From Massilia sp. Bi118 (GTDB lineage Bacteria > Pseudomonadota > Gammaproteobacteria > Burkholderiales > Burkholderiaceae_D), in assembly GCF_918697865.1 (NCBI RefSeq), contig NZ_CAKKMV010000007.1:124001-188000 (forward strand): a DNA stretch of 64,000 nt, written 5' to 3'. Positions within the stretch are counted from its first letter, which is position 1. Each line of letters starts with the position of its first letter. The position numbers and the translations under genes are program-made. The notes beneath the pieces were generated by a model. It was given only the letters and a program-made list of their open reading frames with translations. It did not search any database and was not told the origin of the DNA. Positions 7,134-16,120 of this stretch are shown piece after piece.

Positions 7134-7532
7134 ATGGACGAACATGACGATGGCGCATTGGATGTAGCAACTTGTTCTGGCGCGGTGGAAGCAACGCGCA
7201 TTTCGACGCTGGAGCAAGAAAGGGCGGAGCTGGCCGACGGGTTCGCCAGCCGAGCTGGCGTCGGCAAACTCGCGTTGGTGTTGGCCAGGTTGGCCGCGCT
7301 GTGGTCCACGCAGTCGGGGAAGCGCCGAGTGTCCAAATTGGACGGCGAAGCGTTTTTTTCAGAAACCGAGTGGAGCGCGTTGGGCGACTCGGCCCTCTTC
7401 GCCAAGCTTCGACGCGCACGAGACGATGAAGGTGGAGGTGGCGCGCCGGCGCAAGCCGACGTCGCCGGCGCGTTGCCGCCGCGTAGCGTATCTGACTTGG
7501 AAGCCGATGTGGGCAGCCGGGAGCGGCCATGA
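7134..7532 (+). CDS. Hypothetical protein upstream of ArdC
   Basis: The ATG at 7134 is preceded by GGGGAGG at a good distance, so I prefer it to the upstream ATG at 7077. The 132-residue product is acidic, with a helical core (EQERAELADGF, VLARLAALW) and a Gly/Ala-rich C-terminal stretch. Its helical TLEQERAELADGFASRAG..KLALVL region resembles nothing I can name. Its stop overlaps the ardC start by ATGA, so it is translationally coupled to the antirestriction gene. Confidence 0.55.
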   Translation: MDEHDDGALDVATCSGAVEATRISTLEQERAELADGFASRAGVGKLALVLARLAALWSTQSGKRRVSKLDGEAFFSETEWSALGDSALFAKLRRARDDEGGGGAPAQADVAGALPPRSVSDLEADVGSRERP

Positions 7533-8503
7533 ACGCTCCCGCTACTGTCGATGCGGCGTCACCGCGAACGGATCTCAAATCGGAGATCGCCAAAACGTTG
7601 ATCGATGCCATGCAGCGTGGAGACACGCCTTGGCAAAAGCCTTGGAACAGTCGAGCGCTTCGGCCGATGAATCCGACCTCGGGCAACGGCTACAAAGGGA
7701 TCAATCGCTTGTTGCTCGCCCTGTCGGGTCGCTCCGATCCTCGCTGGATGACTTACCAGCAAGCCCAAGCTAAGGGTTGGCAGGTGAGGCGTGGCGAAAA
7801 AGGGACCGGGATAGTCAAGCTGGTTGAACTGGGGAAAACGGACGCCACGGCCTTTACGGAGGGAGCCCAAGACGCCAAGACCGAAGAGGGCTCACGGCGC
7901 ACGTTCGTCCTGCGGCGCTACACGATCTTCAATGCTGAACAAATCGATGGCGTTCCTAAGCTTGAAGCCGCGGCTGGTTTGGACTTTAACCCAGTGGAGC
8001 GCGCCGAGTCGATGATGTCCGCGCTGCGGGAGCGGACTGGGCTCCTCGTCGTTCACGGCGGCGCGCAGGCATGCTACGTGCCTTCCCTTGACGAAGTGCG
8101 CTTGCCGCCAAAGACATCCTTTCACAGCGTTTATGACTATTACTCCACGGCCCTGCACGAAGGCGCGCACAGCACTTTGCACGCGAAGCGCCTCGACCGC
8201 AAAGATGCGTTGGCGAAGAAGTGGGGCGATGAAGCTTACGCCGTCGAGGAGCTGCGCGCCGAAATTTGCTCGGCCATTCTCGCGGCGGAGACTGGCGTGC
8301 CCATGTCGCAGGCGCACATCGACAACCATGCCGCATATCTCAACTACTGGGTGAAGGCTGTGGCGGCGGACCCCATGGCGATCTTTTCAGCGGCTAAGGA
8401 CGCGGAGCTTATGGCCGGCTATATGCTCGGCTTGGAGCGGCAGAGGACTGCGATGGACGAGCACAAAGAGTGGGTCGAAGAATATGAGAGGAGCACGGGA
8501 TGA
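7529..8503 (+). CDS. ardC: ArdC-type antirestriction protein with zincin metallopeptidase domain
   Basis: The 324-residue protein has the N-terminal ArdC ssDNA-binding domain (about 15-135; PWQKPWNSRALRPMNP and NGYKGINRLLL are typical) followed by a zincin domain. The latter carries the HExxH motif HEGAH at 210-214 and the downstream ELRAEICSAILA helix with the third likely ligand, Glu. ArdC proteins travel on conjugative elements and protect incoming DNA from host restriction enzymes. The gene overlaps its neighbours on both sides by four bases. Here it lies only about 3 kb from a restriction-modification operon, so element-borne offence and defence sit together. Confidence 0.9.
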   Translation: MNAPATVDAASPRTDLKSEIAKTLIDAMQRGDTPWQKPWNSRALRPMNPTSGNGYKGINRLLLALSGRSDPRWMTYQQAQAKGWQVRRGEKGTGIVKLVELGKTDATAFTEGAQDAKTEEGSRRTFVLRRYTIFNAEQIDGVPKLEAAAGLDFNPVERAESMMSALRERTGLLVVHGGAQACYVPSLDEVRLPPKTSFHSVYDYYSTALHEGAHSTLHAKRLDRKDALAKKWGDEAYAVEELRAEICSAILAAETGVPMSQAHIDNHAAYLNYWVKAVAADPMAIFSAAKDAELMAGYMLGLERQRTAMDEHKEWVEEYERSTG

Positions 8504-8823
8504 AGGATGAACCACGCGCTGGCAATCCGTTGGGGCGGCAAGTCCACGATCAGGTCATGTTGCGGCAAGCTTGTGTGGACGCGGCAGGCGGCGAGCCACT
8601 GATGTTCATCGACGGCCACGACACGGCCATCGTCGGCCTTGTAGAGGTCGATGGCGAGCCGCGCGTCGTCTATGACATCGAAGCCATCGTCCACGAGCTG
8701 ATGCGCCGCGACGGCATGGACTCCGATGGCGCCGTCGAATTCCTTGAATACAACGTCATGGCAGCGTGCTTTAGCGGCGGCTCGCCTTTGTTCGTCCATT
8801 CTCTAGGATGGGCGTCGGATTGA
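8500..8823 (+). CDS. Hypothetical ArdC-linked protein (107 aa)
   Basis: This small acidic protein overlaps the ardC stop by ATGA and ends the operon. Its core, LMFIDGHDTAIVGLVEVDGEPRVVYD followed by a helix and FLEYNVMAACFSGGSPLFV, resembles small plasmid and phage proteins of unknown role that often sit among ArdC and replication genes. I give no function. Confidence 0.55.
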   Translation: MKDEPRAGNPLGRQVHDQVMLRQACVDAAGGEPLMFIDGHDTAIVGLVEVDGEPRVVYDIEAIVHELMRRDGMDSDGAVEFLEYNVMAACFSGGSPLFVHSLGWASD

Positions 8824-9264
8824 CGATGGCCCTTCGAGGCGGGACTGTTTTTGTTTTGCTGCGTTGATTAGGCCGGTTGGGGCTACGCGCTCGCGATGTC
8901 AAGAGTTTGCAGGATGGGGAGGCTGGGGGCATATGCTGCGCGACCTCTGCAAGAGCTTTAAGCGAGCTCGCAAGCGCCGCGACTAATCCTGAAGTGCTGG
9001 CGGAAATGGTCGCTACTTTTCCGCGCTTTGGCGGCGCTTTTGCGCAGACGATTGCCTGGCGCGCATGAAGGTGAGCCGCTCCGGCGCTCGGGCGCGCGAT
9101 CGGAGAAAACACGTTCACATCTGCCGCAGGGGTGTGCGGGTGCTTTTGTTCTTTCCACAAGGCTAACGAGCGCACCGATAAAAGAGCGCATCATACACTT
9201 CTTCACCTCACAAATTCGCTTGATTTTGTTGAGATTTTTGCCCCATATCTATTAGGAGAGCGAC
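8824..9264 (+). other. Intergenic region, 441 bp
   Basis: No convincing gene is seen. One 63-codon frame (8877-9068) has a protein-like C-terminal half (ELASAATNPEVLAEMV) but no ribosome binding site and could be a remnant. The last 60 bp become AT-rich and probably hold the promoter of the secreted-protein gene at 9265; a TTAGGAG ribosome binding site precedes its ATG. Confidence 0.4.
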
Positions 9265-9810
9265 ATGAAAATGAATAAGTTACTGAAAGGCCTGCTAAGC
9301 GCTTCCGTTGCAGTGGCGATGTGCAGCGTAGTGAACGCTCAGGCTCAGTCGAGCGCCAGCTCGTCGACCGGCGGCTCGACGGCAACGTCGCAATCGGATG
9401 CGGGCTCTTCCTCGAGCAGCCCATCGACCAAGCACTCCAAGAAACAGCATCAATCGCGCAAGCATAATAGCCAAGGTGGTTCGAGCGGCTCGAGTGGAAG
9501 CACCGGTTCCAGCGGCAGCGATGCATCGAGCACTGGCACCTCGGGCAGCGGCAGCATGGGCACGAGCGGATCGAGCAGTGGTGGCTCGGGCGCCGGCACG
9601 AGCACAGGCACCAGTGGCCAGTCCGGCAGCATGAATGGTTCGTCCGGTTCGTCGGGCGCGAGCGGCGCGACCGGCTCTCCCAGCTCCAGTGGCATGAGTG
9701 GCAGCACCGGCGCCTCGTCGGCGTCGAGCTTACCGAACTCGAGCACTCAGACTGGCACGGGCGCCTCGACGCCGAACACCACGTCCGGTCGCAGCAGCAC
9801 CGGCCACTGA
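9265..9810 (+). CDS. Secreted Ser/Gly/Thr-rich low-complexity protein
   Basis: The 181-residue product opens with a classical signal peptide (MKMNKLLKGLLSASVAVAM, cleavage likely after VNAQA). The rest is almost wholly Ser, Gly, Thr and Ala, with a short basic patch (KHSKKQHQSRKHNSQ) at about 57-71. It has no fold I can name and should be disordered in the periplasm or outside the cell. Ribosome binding site and signal peptide support it as real. Its leader and upstream sequence resemble those of the DUF4142 gene at 10250, so the two may be co-acquired or co-regulated. Confidence 0.65.
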   Translation: MKMNKLLKGLLSASVAVAMCSVVNAQAQSSASSSTGGSTATSQSDAGSSSSSPSTKHSKKQHQSRKHNSQGGSSGSSGSTGSSGSDASSTGTSGSGSMGTSGSSSGGSGAGTSTGTSGQSGSMNGSSGSSGASGATGSPSSSGMSGSTGASSASSLPNSSTQTGTGASTPNTTSGRSSTGH

Positions 9811-10249
9811 TCGCCCCGGCGAGTCATGCCCGCTTGCGCCGTCCGGGCGCAAGCGCGATACATGGGCCAACCTGAAGGGATCGGCATAGGCCTTTGCAGA
9901 GTTGCCGCGAGCTTTGCTACATGAGTTCAATCCATGACGCGCGGATTGATCTGTCCGTCCAGGGCCAAGACGTGACCGTTGGCATCGAAGGCCGCTTGCG
10001 CGTTCGCGATCACCTCGGCGCAGACGAAGTTGGATGTCCTTCATATCAAGTGCAGCCAATGGCGGAGGAAATTAAGGAATTTAGTTGGAACCTCGCCGTG
10101 CGTTGGGTTGGAAAAACCTTAGTTTTATCCCATGTCGCTAACGCGCGCTGTGTATTTTCAAACATTGATATGCTCAACTGGCTTGTTATGATGGCGGGCC
10201 TGCTATGCAAGCTGGGCGCCAATTTCCACTATGAATTAGGAGATCTCAG
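9811..10249 (+). other. Intergenic region with hairpin and possible gene remnant
   Basis: A strong GC-rich hairpin (GCTTGCGCC/GGCGCAAGC, 9832-9853) without a T-run follows the Ser/Gly-rich gene. On the minus strand 9927-10040 reads as a protein-like C-terminal tail (FVCAEVIANAQAAFDANG and on) ending in a stop, with an in-frame stop close upstream. It may be the end of a decayed flavin reductase-type gene; I am not sure. A longer plus-strand frame (9894-10271) looks accidental. The last 100 bp are AT-rich and lead into a TTAGGAG site before 10250. Confidence 0.35.
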
Positions 10250-10999
10250 ATGCAAAACAAAAACGTGTTGAAGCGTTTGCTTGCCGCGTCGGCAGCCGCG
10301 GCCATGTTCGTCCCGTTCGCGACCCAAGCACAAAACTCCCAAGCTAATACGGCTAGTCAAAGCGTCAGCCAAACTGGCACGTCTAGCCTAGGCAAGCAGA
10401 ACATGTCTGGAAAGACGGCCACCGATGGCACTGTGGACAACACAAACAGCTCGGGCATGGAAAACCGTGCGCAGGCAGGTTCCTCTGGCATGAGCATGGG
10501 CGCGTCCGGCGCTGCAGGGACGAGCGCCTCGTCGGGCGATAAGCTGAGCAGCGGAGACCAGAAGGCGCTCAAGGACATGGCGCAAGCGGACATCAATGAA
10601 GTAGCCGCCGGCAAAATTGCCGTATCCAAAGCGCAAAGCAGCGAAGTCAAAGCATATGCTCAACAGATGATTGACGATCACGGCCAAGCTTTGACGAAGG
10701 TCCAAGCTGTTGCCCAGCAAAAGGGCGTAACCCTGCCGACCGAACCCGACGCGACGCACAAAGCCATGGCGGCCAAATTGGAAAAGCTCAGCGGCGACGC
10801 GTTCGACAAGGCTTACATGCAAAACGGCGGCGTCAAAGATCACAGCATGGTGCACAAAAAGCTGATGGCCGACGCGAAGAAGATTAAGGATGCCGATGTC
10901 AAGGCTGTGGCCGACCAGCACATGCCGGTGGTGGAGCAGCACCTTAAGTCGGCGGACCAGATGGCTTCTTCGAAATCCGGCATGGCCTCTGGAAAATAA
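10250..10999 (+). CDS. DUF4142 family secreted protein
   Basis: The 249-residue protein has a signal peptide (cleavage near FATQAQ), a low-complexity Ser/Gly/Thr linker to about residue 100, and a DUF4142 domain at about 104-237. Typical stretches are DQKALKDMAQADINEVAAGK, EVKAYAQQMIDDHGQAL and AYMQNGGVKDHSMVHKKL. DUF4142 is a ferritin-like helical bundle found in periplasmic proteins of proteobacteria; its activity is poorly defined. An intrinsic terminator follows at 11018-11052. Confidence 0.85.
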   Translation: MQNKNVLKRLLAASAAAAMFVPFATQAQNSQANTASQSVSQTGTSSLGKQNMSGKTATDGTVDNTNSSGMENRAQAGSSGMSMGASGAAGTSASSGDKLSSGDQKALKDMAQADINEVAAGKIAVSKAQSSEVKAYAQQMIDDHGQALTKVQAVAQQKGVTLPTEPDATHKAMAAKLEKLSGDAFDKAYMQNGGVKDHSMVHKKLMADAKKIKDADVKAVADQHMPVVEQHLKSADQMASSKSGMASGK

Positions 11000-11017
11000 T
11001 TTTTCAACGCTGACAAA

Positions 11018-11052
11018 GCCGTCGCGCTGGCTACACCAGACGGCGGTTTTTA
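11018..11052 (+). terminator. Probable terminator after the DUF4142 gene
   Basis: GCCGTC (11018-11023) pairs with GACGGC (11039-11044) around a 15-nt loop, followed by GGTTTTTA. The stem is short and the loop large, so efficiency is uncertain. Confidence 0.5.
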
Positions 11053-11081
11053 CTTTCGGCGAATTGAATTTTTTCGCAAGC

Positions 11082-11405
11082 TCAGTGCGATTTCGATGGC
11101 AGCGAAGCCACCACCAGATTGTAGAAGCTTAACGCGCGCTGGCGGCTTTCTTCGATTTTTTCCGGGTCAATGAGCGCTTTTAAAAGTGCCTCTAGGGTTT
11201 GAAACTGCGAAGCGTTATAGGACGTCAGGGCTTCGCTTTCACGTTCAATTATCTTTTCAGCATCTGCTGATATAAGTCCCGCACCGTATTTTCCATATTC
11301 CAAATAAAGCTTTACGGCTTTTTGGGTAATGATTTCGGGTATATCGTCTTCCTCAACGACCAAAGATTTTGGAAGTTGGAGGTATTGAGCGCGTTTTTCG
11401 TTCAT
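11082..11405 (-). CDS. Small unknown protein at the end of the restriction operon
   Basis: The 107-residue product is helical and charged (KAVKLYLEYGKYGAGLIS, FQTLEALLKALIDPEKIEESRQRALSFYNLV) and is not recognised. It begins 17 bp after the stop of the McrC-like nuclease on the same strand and so belongs to that operon. BsuMI-type systems also carry extra restriction genes, so a subunit or regulator role is possible, but nothing in the sequence shows it. Confidence 0.55.
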   Translation of the reverse strand: MNEKRAQYLQLPKSLVVEEDDIPEIITQKAVKLYLEYGKYGAGLISADAEKIIERESEALTSYNASQFQTLEALLKALIDPEKIEESRQRALSFYNLVVASLPSKSH

Positions 11406-11422
11406 AGCAGTTTACTTTCTCG

Positions 11423-13186
11423 TTATTGTAGGGGACGGCCATCGCTTGGTTGCGGCTCTTCAACGGAATACTCCGCATCGATCAAAGCGCTTAACTTCGC
11501 ATCCATCAGGGAGGTGGCGCCGGGCAAGAAGGGAAGGCCGCCAATCTCGACTTCGGCGATACTATTATAGAAGCGGTGCCCCGTGTATTTTTCCTCGTCG
11601 GGATAGGGAAAGAGGACGACGGCGCCTTGCACAACGCCACGCAGATATTCCTTGCGCCGCATGGGATGCGGAATGGCGATAGCGTCCCGATACCGATGCA
11701 TTGTGTTGATGTCTTCGGTCTTCGGGCCAGGGCCTCCGAACTGCCCGACGTAAGACTTGTCGAACTGAATGCGATATTTGGCGTCAAAAATATAGAAGCG
11801 ATTTTCGCTTGCGATCTGGATTACATTGTCTGGTTTTTGGGCGATCGTCGGAAGCCTGTCGAACACCCGATTGTAGACGACAAAGAGATCTTTGCCTGAC
11901 GGAGAGTGGACAAAGCGCATAGCCGATGCTTTGCCCTTGGCCAGCGTCACCGTCGTCTTGAAGCGGTTGGTCTTGACAATGGATTGGTCAGCCAGCTCGT
12001 GGCGCTCGCGCAGCAGCTCGACAATTTTGATGAAGCACCAGTATTCATAAAGCAGCGCGGTGTCTTTGACACCCACCGGGACGATGTCGCCGGCAAAGGA
12101 AAGCCCCCCGTTGAGCAGGCGCGCAAGCTTGTCGATTCGCGAGTAGATGGGGTGCTTGTGCAAGACCATCGACGCGGGGCGTTCGAGCGTGCCCGGGCCG
12201 ACGGTAAGAAGAAATGACGCCTTCATTACGGCTTCAAGCCTGCGCTCCATGGCTTTGAGATCAGGGCGGATGGAGACGAAAAACTTTTGTTCGGAATCGC
12301 GTTCGGCGTCCTCGTCCCCAGATTCGTCGATCTTCGACAAGGCTCGCATATTGCGATAAGTCTTTTCGAGCAAGCCTTTGAAGTATCGATTCTCCGCGGT
12401 GTCGAACGTGATGGAGGAAACGTGTTCGTCGATGCGTCGGGGGAGCGCGACGCCCAAGTCAGGGTGGACTGGGCCAGAGTTGTTTCGGCGAAGCGCGCGC
12501 GACAAGGTTTGGCGAGTGACGCGCCGAGCCCGATCGGTGTCCCGCTGGACCGCGCGCTGGACCAGGGCCGTGTGAGGTTTGCGGGCGACGGCGTTGGCCA
12601 ACTTGACGAAGTCGTCGAAATGGGTTTTGAGCAACGCGAACCACTCGACCAACGTCGGGCGGTGATTTTTCGCCGGCGCAGCCAGGCCATACGTTTTCGC
12701 ATTGGCCGTCATAGCAAGATTGCGCAGCACCGCCGAGATTTCGTCGCGCATGGCCACGTAATCTGTCTTGTAATCGACCTTGCGAGAGAACACTTCCAGG
12801 CGCAGCTTAAACGCGCCATCGGCCGCGGCGACGCCAATGTCGGCGAAGCCGACATTGTTGCCAAAGTTGAGCGTGTGGTGTTCGCTGCCGTCGCGAACCC
12901 TGCGCTCTTCTGCGCCTGGCGGCAGCGTCAGCTTAAACAGGGACCCGGGCGTCTTTTCGATATGGATGTCGTAGGCCACGGCTTCGAAGAAGAGCGGGCT
13001 GATCATGTCACCCGGCGCCCGCGTTTGAAGCCCGCCCGATTGCTGATCCAAGGTTGAAACCGCCGCAACGCCAGTGGCCACGACTTCCGATAGCGGCAAT
13101 GTGGGGATAAAGGGCGGCATCGTCGGAAGCTTGCCGATGATTTCCAAGCTCCAACCCTTGCCTTCGGCGCGCAACAGCAGCGGCAT
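11423..13186 (-). CDS. McrC-like DUF2357 nuclease (restriction subunit)
   Basis: The 587-residue protein has an N-terminal DUF2357 region and a C-terminal PD-(D/E)XK nuclease core. Visible landmarks are LLYEYWCFIKIVELLRE, FYIFDAKYRIQF (catalytic Asp468-x-Lys470) and the conserved MHRYRDAI. This family pairs with McrB-like AAA+ motors in McrBC, LlaJI and related systems, the motor translocating and this subunit cutting. Its start touches the stop of the AAA+ gene, so the two are coupled. The neighbouring 5-methylcytosine methyltransferase suggests a LlaJI-like enzyme blocked by methylation rather than a canonical McrC. Confidence 0.85.
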   Translation of the reverse strand: MPLLLRAEGKGWSLEIIGKLPTMPPFIPTLPLSEVVATGVAAVSTLDQQSGGLQTRAPGDMISPLFFEAVAYDIHIEKTPGSLFKLTLPPGAEERRVRDGSEHHTLNFGNNVGFADIGVAAADGAFKLRLEVFSRKVDYKTDYVAMRDEISAVLRNLAMTANAKTYGLAAPAKNHRPTLVEWFALLKTHFDDFVKLANAVARKPHTALVQRAVQRDTDRARRVTRQTLSRALRRNNSGPVHPDLGVALPRRIDEHVSSITFDTAENRYFKGLLEKTYRNMRALSKIDESGDEDAERDSEQKFFVSIRPDLKAMERRLEAVMKASFLLTVGPGTLERPASMVLHKHPIYSRIDKLARLLNGGLSFAGDIVPVGVKDTALLYEYWCFIKIVELLRERHELADQSIVKTNRFKTTVTLAKGKASAMRFVHSPSGKDLFVVYNRVFDRLPTIAQKPDNVIQIASENRFYIFDAKYRIQFDKSYVGQFGGPGPKTEDINTMHRYRDAIAIPHPMRRKEYLRGVVQGAVVLFPYPDEEKYTGHRFYNSIAEVEIGGLPFLPGATSLMDAKLSALIDAEYSVEEPQPSDGRPLQ

Positions 13187-14649
13187 CAGGTTCCCCAGTA
13201 GTGCGTCGCGCCGTCCGATTCAAGCTGAGCGATCATGCGCTCCACTTTCTTGGCGCTTCGCATGAACGGCTCCGTGAATCGAAGAGTCGTCAAGCTTGGC
13301 TCCGCTTCGCCCTCAGATTTCGCCGAACGATCCTTTTCAAGCCAAGCTTGCAGCTTGGTAAGCGCTTCGGCCAGCGCGTCACCGCTGCCGGCGATCTTGG
13401 GCAAGACTTTTTGGAGGATGCAGAAATCCAGCGCCGCGCTCGCGGTGACGATGTCGGAAATGCCGAGTTTTTGCCAAAAGTGCATGTAGAGCAGAATAGC
13501 GTCGCGTGTCCGGTAGCCAAACTTGATCCCAGCCGGCGACAACATGTCTTGGATGTCCGCCAAAAGCTGCGCGATTTCTTCGAACATGGGCTGGCTCGTC
13601 GCGGTGGCTTCGCGAATAGAAATGGCGTTGCCGACGTCCACAATCATCGATGCGAGTGACTCGAACGTCAGCGCCGAGGGTGCCGCGCCGCTTGCGAACA
13701 CGGTCAAGTCGGGATCGTCGAACTCGATGGTGAAAGCTCGATCGAGAACTTTCGGACTGAACGAATGCGTGCTCTCGTCCATGTTGGCCGTCCCGATGAC
13801 TCGCAAATTGTGGGGGAGGCCGATGCCGCGCAGGGGCGCGAACTCGTCAATTCCCTCAGAGCGCGCTTTTGGCAATTCAATGGGAAGCGGATCGGTCTCG
13901 ATGACGCCGCCACGACGCGCGCGGGTTTCCGTGATGCTAAGGAAATCGCTGAAATAATGCTCGACCGGTGCTAGGTTCATCTCGTCGAGCACGGCGATCA
14001 CCAGCTTCGACGGGTTGTTTTTCGCATCCAGCAAACTCTGGACAAGGCGCCCCTCCACAAAGGCGTTTGGGGCCAACGTCGGCACGTAGCCAAACAGGTC
14101 GCTGTTGTCGGACCATTGCGGTTGCACGGCGATTGACTGAAAACTAGACTTGGTGCGCTCGGCGAATTTACGAGGCAACAAGCTTTTTCCTGTGCCAGAA
14201 ATGCCAGACAAAATCACCAGCGGGCTAGCCATCATTGCGAGGTAGAAGTTCGCGAGCTCAGCCGCCGAGGTCACGTAACCCTCTGCTTCCATTGTTTGCT
14301 GTAGCGCTTGGAGTAGCTCGCTTGGAGATTCGCTGCCAGTCGAGACTGCGGGCGCTGTCGCGGCCTTCTCACGCTTAACCAGTGCCTCACCAAAACGATA
14401 CTCCGGCGTCGCGCTGCCGGCGCGCTTGTCCGAGGCGGCCTTCGTCACGCCGCCTGTTTTTTCCAAATAACCTTGATTGATCAACGTCCTCGATTGATGC
14501 GGACGGCTGTTGCTTGGAATGTTGATATGTGAAGGAACGTGCTGCCAGATGGCGTCAAAAGGAAATTTGTGCTCTGGTCCGTAAGCTTGCAACATGTCGA
14601 CGACAGCGGTTTTTGCGATCTCAGCCACTTCTTGGTTTGACAGCGCCAT
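13186..14649 (-). CDS. McrB-like AAA+ NTPase (restriction motor)
   Basis: The 487-residue protein has an N-terminal winged-helix-like region (1-90) that may read DNA, a linker, and an AAA+ module. Walker A GISGTGKS is at 149-156 and Walker B VLDEMNLAPVE at about 220-230. TANMDES at 288-294 takes the place of the GTP-selective NTAD-type motif of McrB. QPQWSDNSDLFGYVP is typical of the McrB clade. It is followed at once by the nuclease gene and preceded by the methyltransferase gene (17 bp gap). It probably forms the hexameric GTP- or ATP-driven motor of the restriction complex. Confidence 0.87.
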   Translation of the reverse strand: MALSNQEVAEIAKTAVVDMLQAYGPEHKFPFDAIWQHVPSHINIPSNSRPHQSRTLINQGYLEKTGGVTKAASDKRAGSATPEYRFGEALVKREKAATAPAVSTGSESPSELLQALQQTMEAEGYVTSAAELANFYLAMMASPLVILSGISGTGKSLLPRKFAERTKSSFQSIAVQPQWSDNSDLFGYVPTLAPNAFVEGRLVQSLLDAKNNPSKLVIAVLDEMNLAPVEHYFSDFLSITETRARRGGVIETDPLPIELPKARSEGIDEFAPLRGIGLPHNLRVIGTANMDESTHSFSPKVLDRAFTIEFDDPDLTVFASGAAPSALTFESLASMIVDVGNAISIREATATSQPMFEEIAQLLADIQDMLSPAGIKFGYRTRDAILLYMHFWQKLGISDIVTASAALDFCILQKVLPKIAGSGDALAEALTKLQAWLEKDRSAKSEGEAEPSLTTLRFTEPFMRSAKKVERMIAQLESDGATHYWGT

Positions 14650-14666
14650 TTTTTCCTTTCTTCAAA

Positions 14667-16079
14667 TTAAGCCAATTCGGCTTTGCGTTCTTTGCTTTTA
14701 GATTTTTTTCCCGGCGCCGGGGCGGGAGAGGGCGTAGCGACGACTTCGGCACGGGCGTCAAGCTGTCGAGCCAAGTGTTCGGCGATCGCTTTTCCAAGCA
14801 GCGGAGGAACCGCTTCTCCCACCATGTCCATGCCGATGCCGATTCTCGTCGTGTCCATGTCGTCGTTGTCGGATGTAATGAAGCGGAAGTCGTCGTCGAA
14901 CGATTGCAGCCTAGCCGCTTCCCGCATCGTAATGCCGCGGTTTTCGGTAGGGTGTGTGAATCGGCCCGAGCCCAAGAAGTTCGCGTTGGCGGTGATCGTC
15001 AAAGCCGGCGCGTCAGGGGACAGACGAGAATAAGCGCTCCAATAGTAGTCCTTGTAGAACACCGGATTGATCGAGCCCGCTTTTTCGAGAAGCTTGCGCG
15101 CTGCCTTCTCAGTGATTTCTTTTTCCTTCGCGAGCGCCGCGATGGACTGCTCATAGGCCAAGCGCATGCGAGCGCTTTCAGCGTCCCAGGTTTGGCCTGG
15201 CCGCATTTCCTTGATGGTCTCGACGATGGATTCTTTATAGGCGCGCGTGATGTGGTTGTAGGGGAAGGTCGCCGACGTCCTCATCAGCCTGCCGTAAGCG
15301 CTGGGCTCGCCTCGGTAGAGGTCCAAGCCGCGGCCGCCAAAAATGTCTTCCTTCATCGACGGCTCGGGCAGGTCGCCAATGGCGTCGCCAACGGTCACCC
15401 ATGGCAGCAGGTCCATGCCCTCGACCAGCTTCGAAGGGTCTCGATGCGTCGGAGGAGGCAGCGACGCGGGGCCAATGGAGCTGGCGATGAAAATCGCGCG
15501 CTCGCGCAGCTGCGGCACGCCGTAGTCGGCCGAATTCACCACCGCGACCTCGACGCGGTAGCCCAGATCTTTCTCAAGCATGTCGATCACGATTTCGGAT
15601 AGCTTTCCAAGCCGGCCGTCAAATCCGTGATTGAGCATCTGTGGCACATTTTCGATGACCAGAAATTTAGGCCGCAACGCCTCGGCCACTTCCAAATAGC
15701 GCAGCACAAGGTCGTTTCGAGGGTCGTGCGCGAGCTGGCTGTAGCCGCGGAACTTTCGAATTTCACCTTCTTCGCGATGCTCGCTGCGGCGCAGTTGCGA
15801 GAAGCCCTGGCATGGCGGGCCGCCCAGGAGGCAGTCGAGGTCGCCAGGGCGCGCGCCGCGGTCTTTAAGGGCCTCCTCGATGGCGGAAACTTTCAGCGTG
15901 CGTATGTCTTGGCGTATGGTCGCAGGAGCAATTTCGTCGTTGCGATGGTTGTATGCGTAAGTCCTCAACGCTTCCGGCTTGACGTCGTTGCCGAGAAGGA
16001 CGTTGAAGCGGCCAGAGCGGGTGAAGCCGCGGGAGGTGCCTCCGCAACCACAAAAAAATTCGGCTAAGGTGTATTTCAT
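14667..16079 (-). CDS. DNA (cytosine-5-)-methyltransferase
   Basis: The start at 16079 (MKYTLAEFFCGCGG) gives 470 residues and puts motif I at the N-terminus as is usual; a longer frame to 16205 overlaps vsr. Motif I is FFCGCGGTSRGF, motif IV GGPPCQGFSQ (catalytic Cys), motif VI VIENVPQML, motif VIII PQLRERAIFIAS, motif IX ITMREAARLQSF, and motif X GEAVPPLLGKAIAEHL. All are intact, so the enzyme should be active. The target recognition domain between VIII and IX is large (~200 residues); the recognition site cannot be read from sequence. It is the protective partner of the McrB/McrC-like genes downstream. Confidence 0.92.
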   Translation of the reverse strand: MKYTLAEFFCGCGGTSRGFTRSGRFNVLLGNDVKPEALRTYAYNHRNDEIAPATIRQDIRTLKVSAIEEALKDRGARPGDLDCLLGGPPCQGFSQLRRSEHREEGEIRKFRGYSQLAHDPRNDLVLRYLEVAEALRPKFLVIENVPQMLNHGFDGRLGKLSEIVIDMLEKDLGYRVEVAVVNSADYGVPQLRERAIFIASSIGPASLPPPTHRDPSKLVEGMDLLPWVTVGDAIGDLPEPSMKEDIFGGRGLDLYRGEPSAYGRLMRTSATFPYNHITRAYKESIVETIKEMRPGQTWDAESARMRLAYEQSIAALAKEKEITEKAARKLLEKAGSINPVFYKDYYWSAYSRLSPDAPALTITANANFLGSGRFTHPTENRGITMREAARLQSFDDDFRFITSDNDDMDTTRIGIGMDMVGEAVPPLLGKAIAEHLARQLDARAEVVATPSPAPAPGKKSKSKERKAELA

Positions 16080-16120
16080 TCTGGGGCGTTTCTTTTCTGT
16101 TCGGGCTGCTTGCCGTTTGA

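Noticed and set aside
8877..9068. A 63-codon frame in the gap before the Ser/Gly-rich gene
   Set aside because: No ribosome binding site and no family match; at best debris, so left only as a note.
9894..10271. A 125-codon plus-strand frame before the DUF4142 gene
   Set aside because: No ribosome binding site, overlaps the next gene's start, and its composition is not protein-like.
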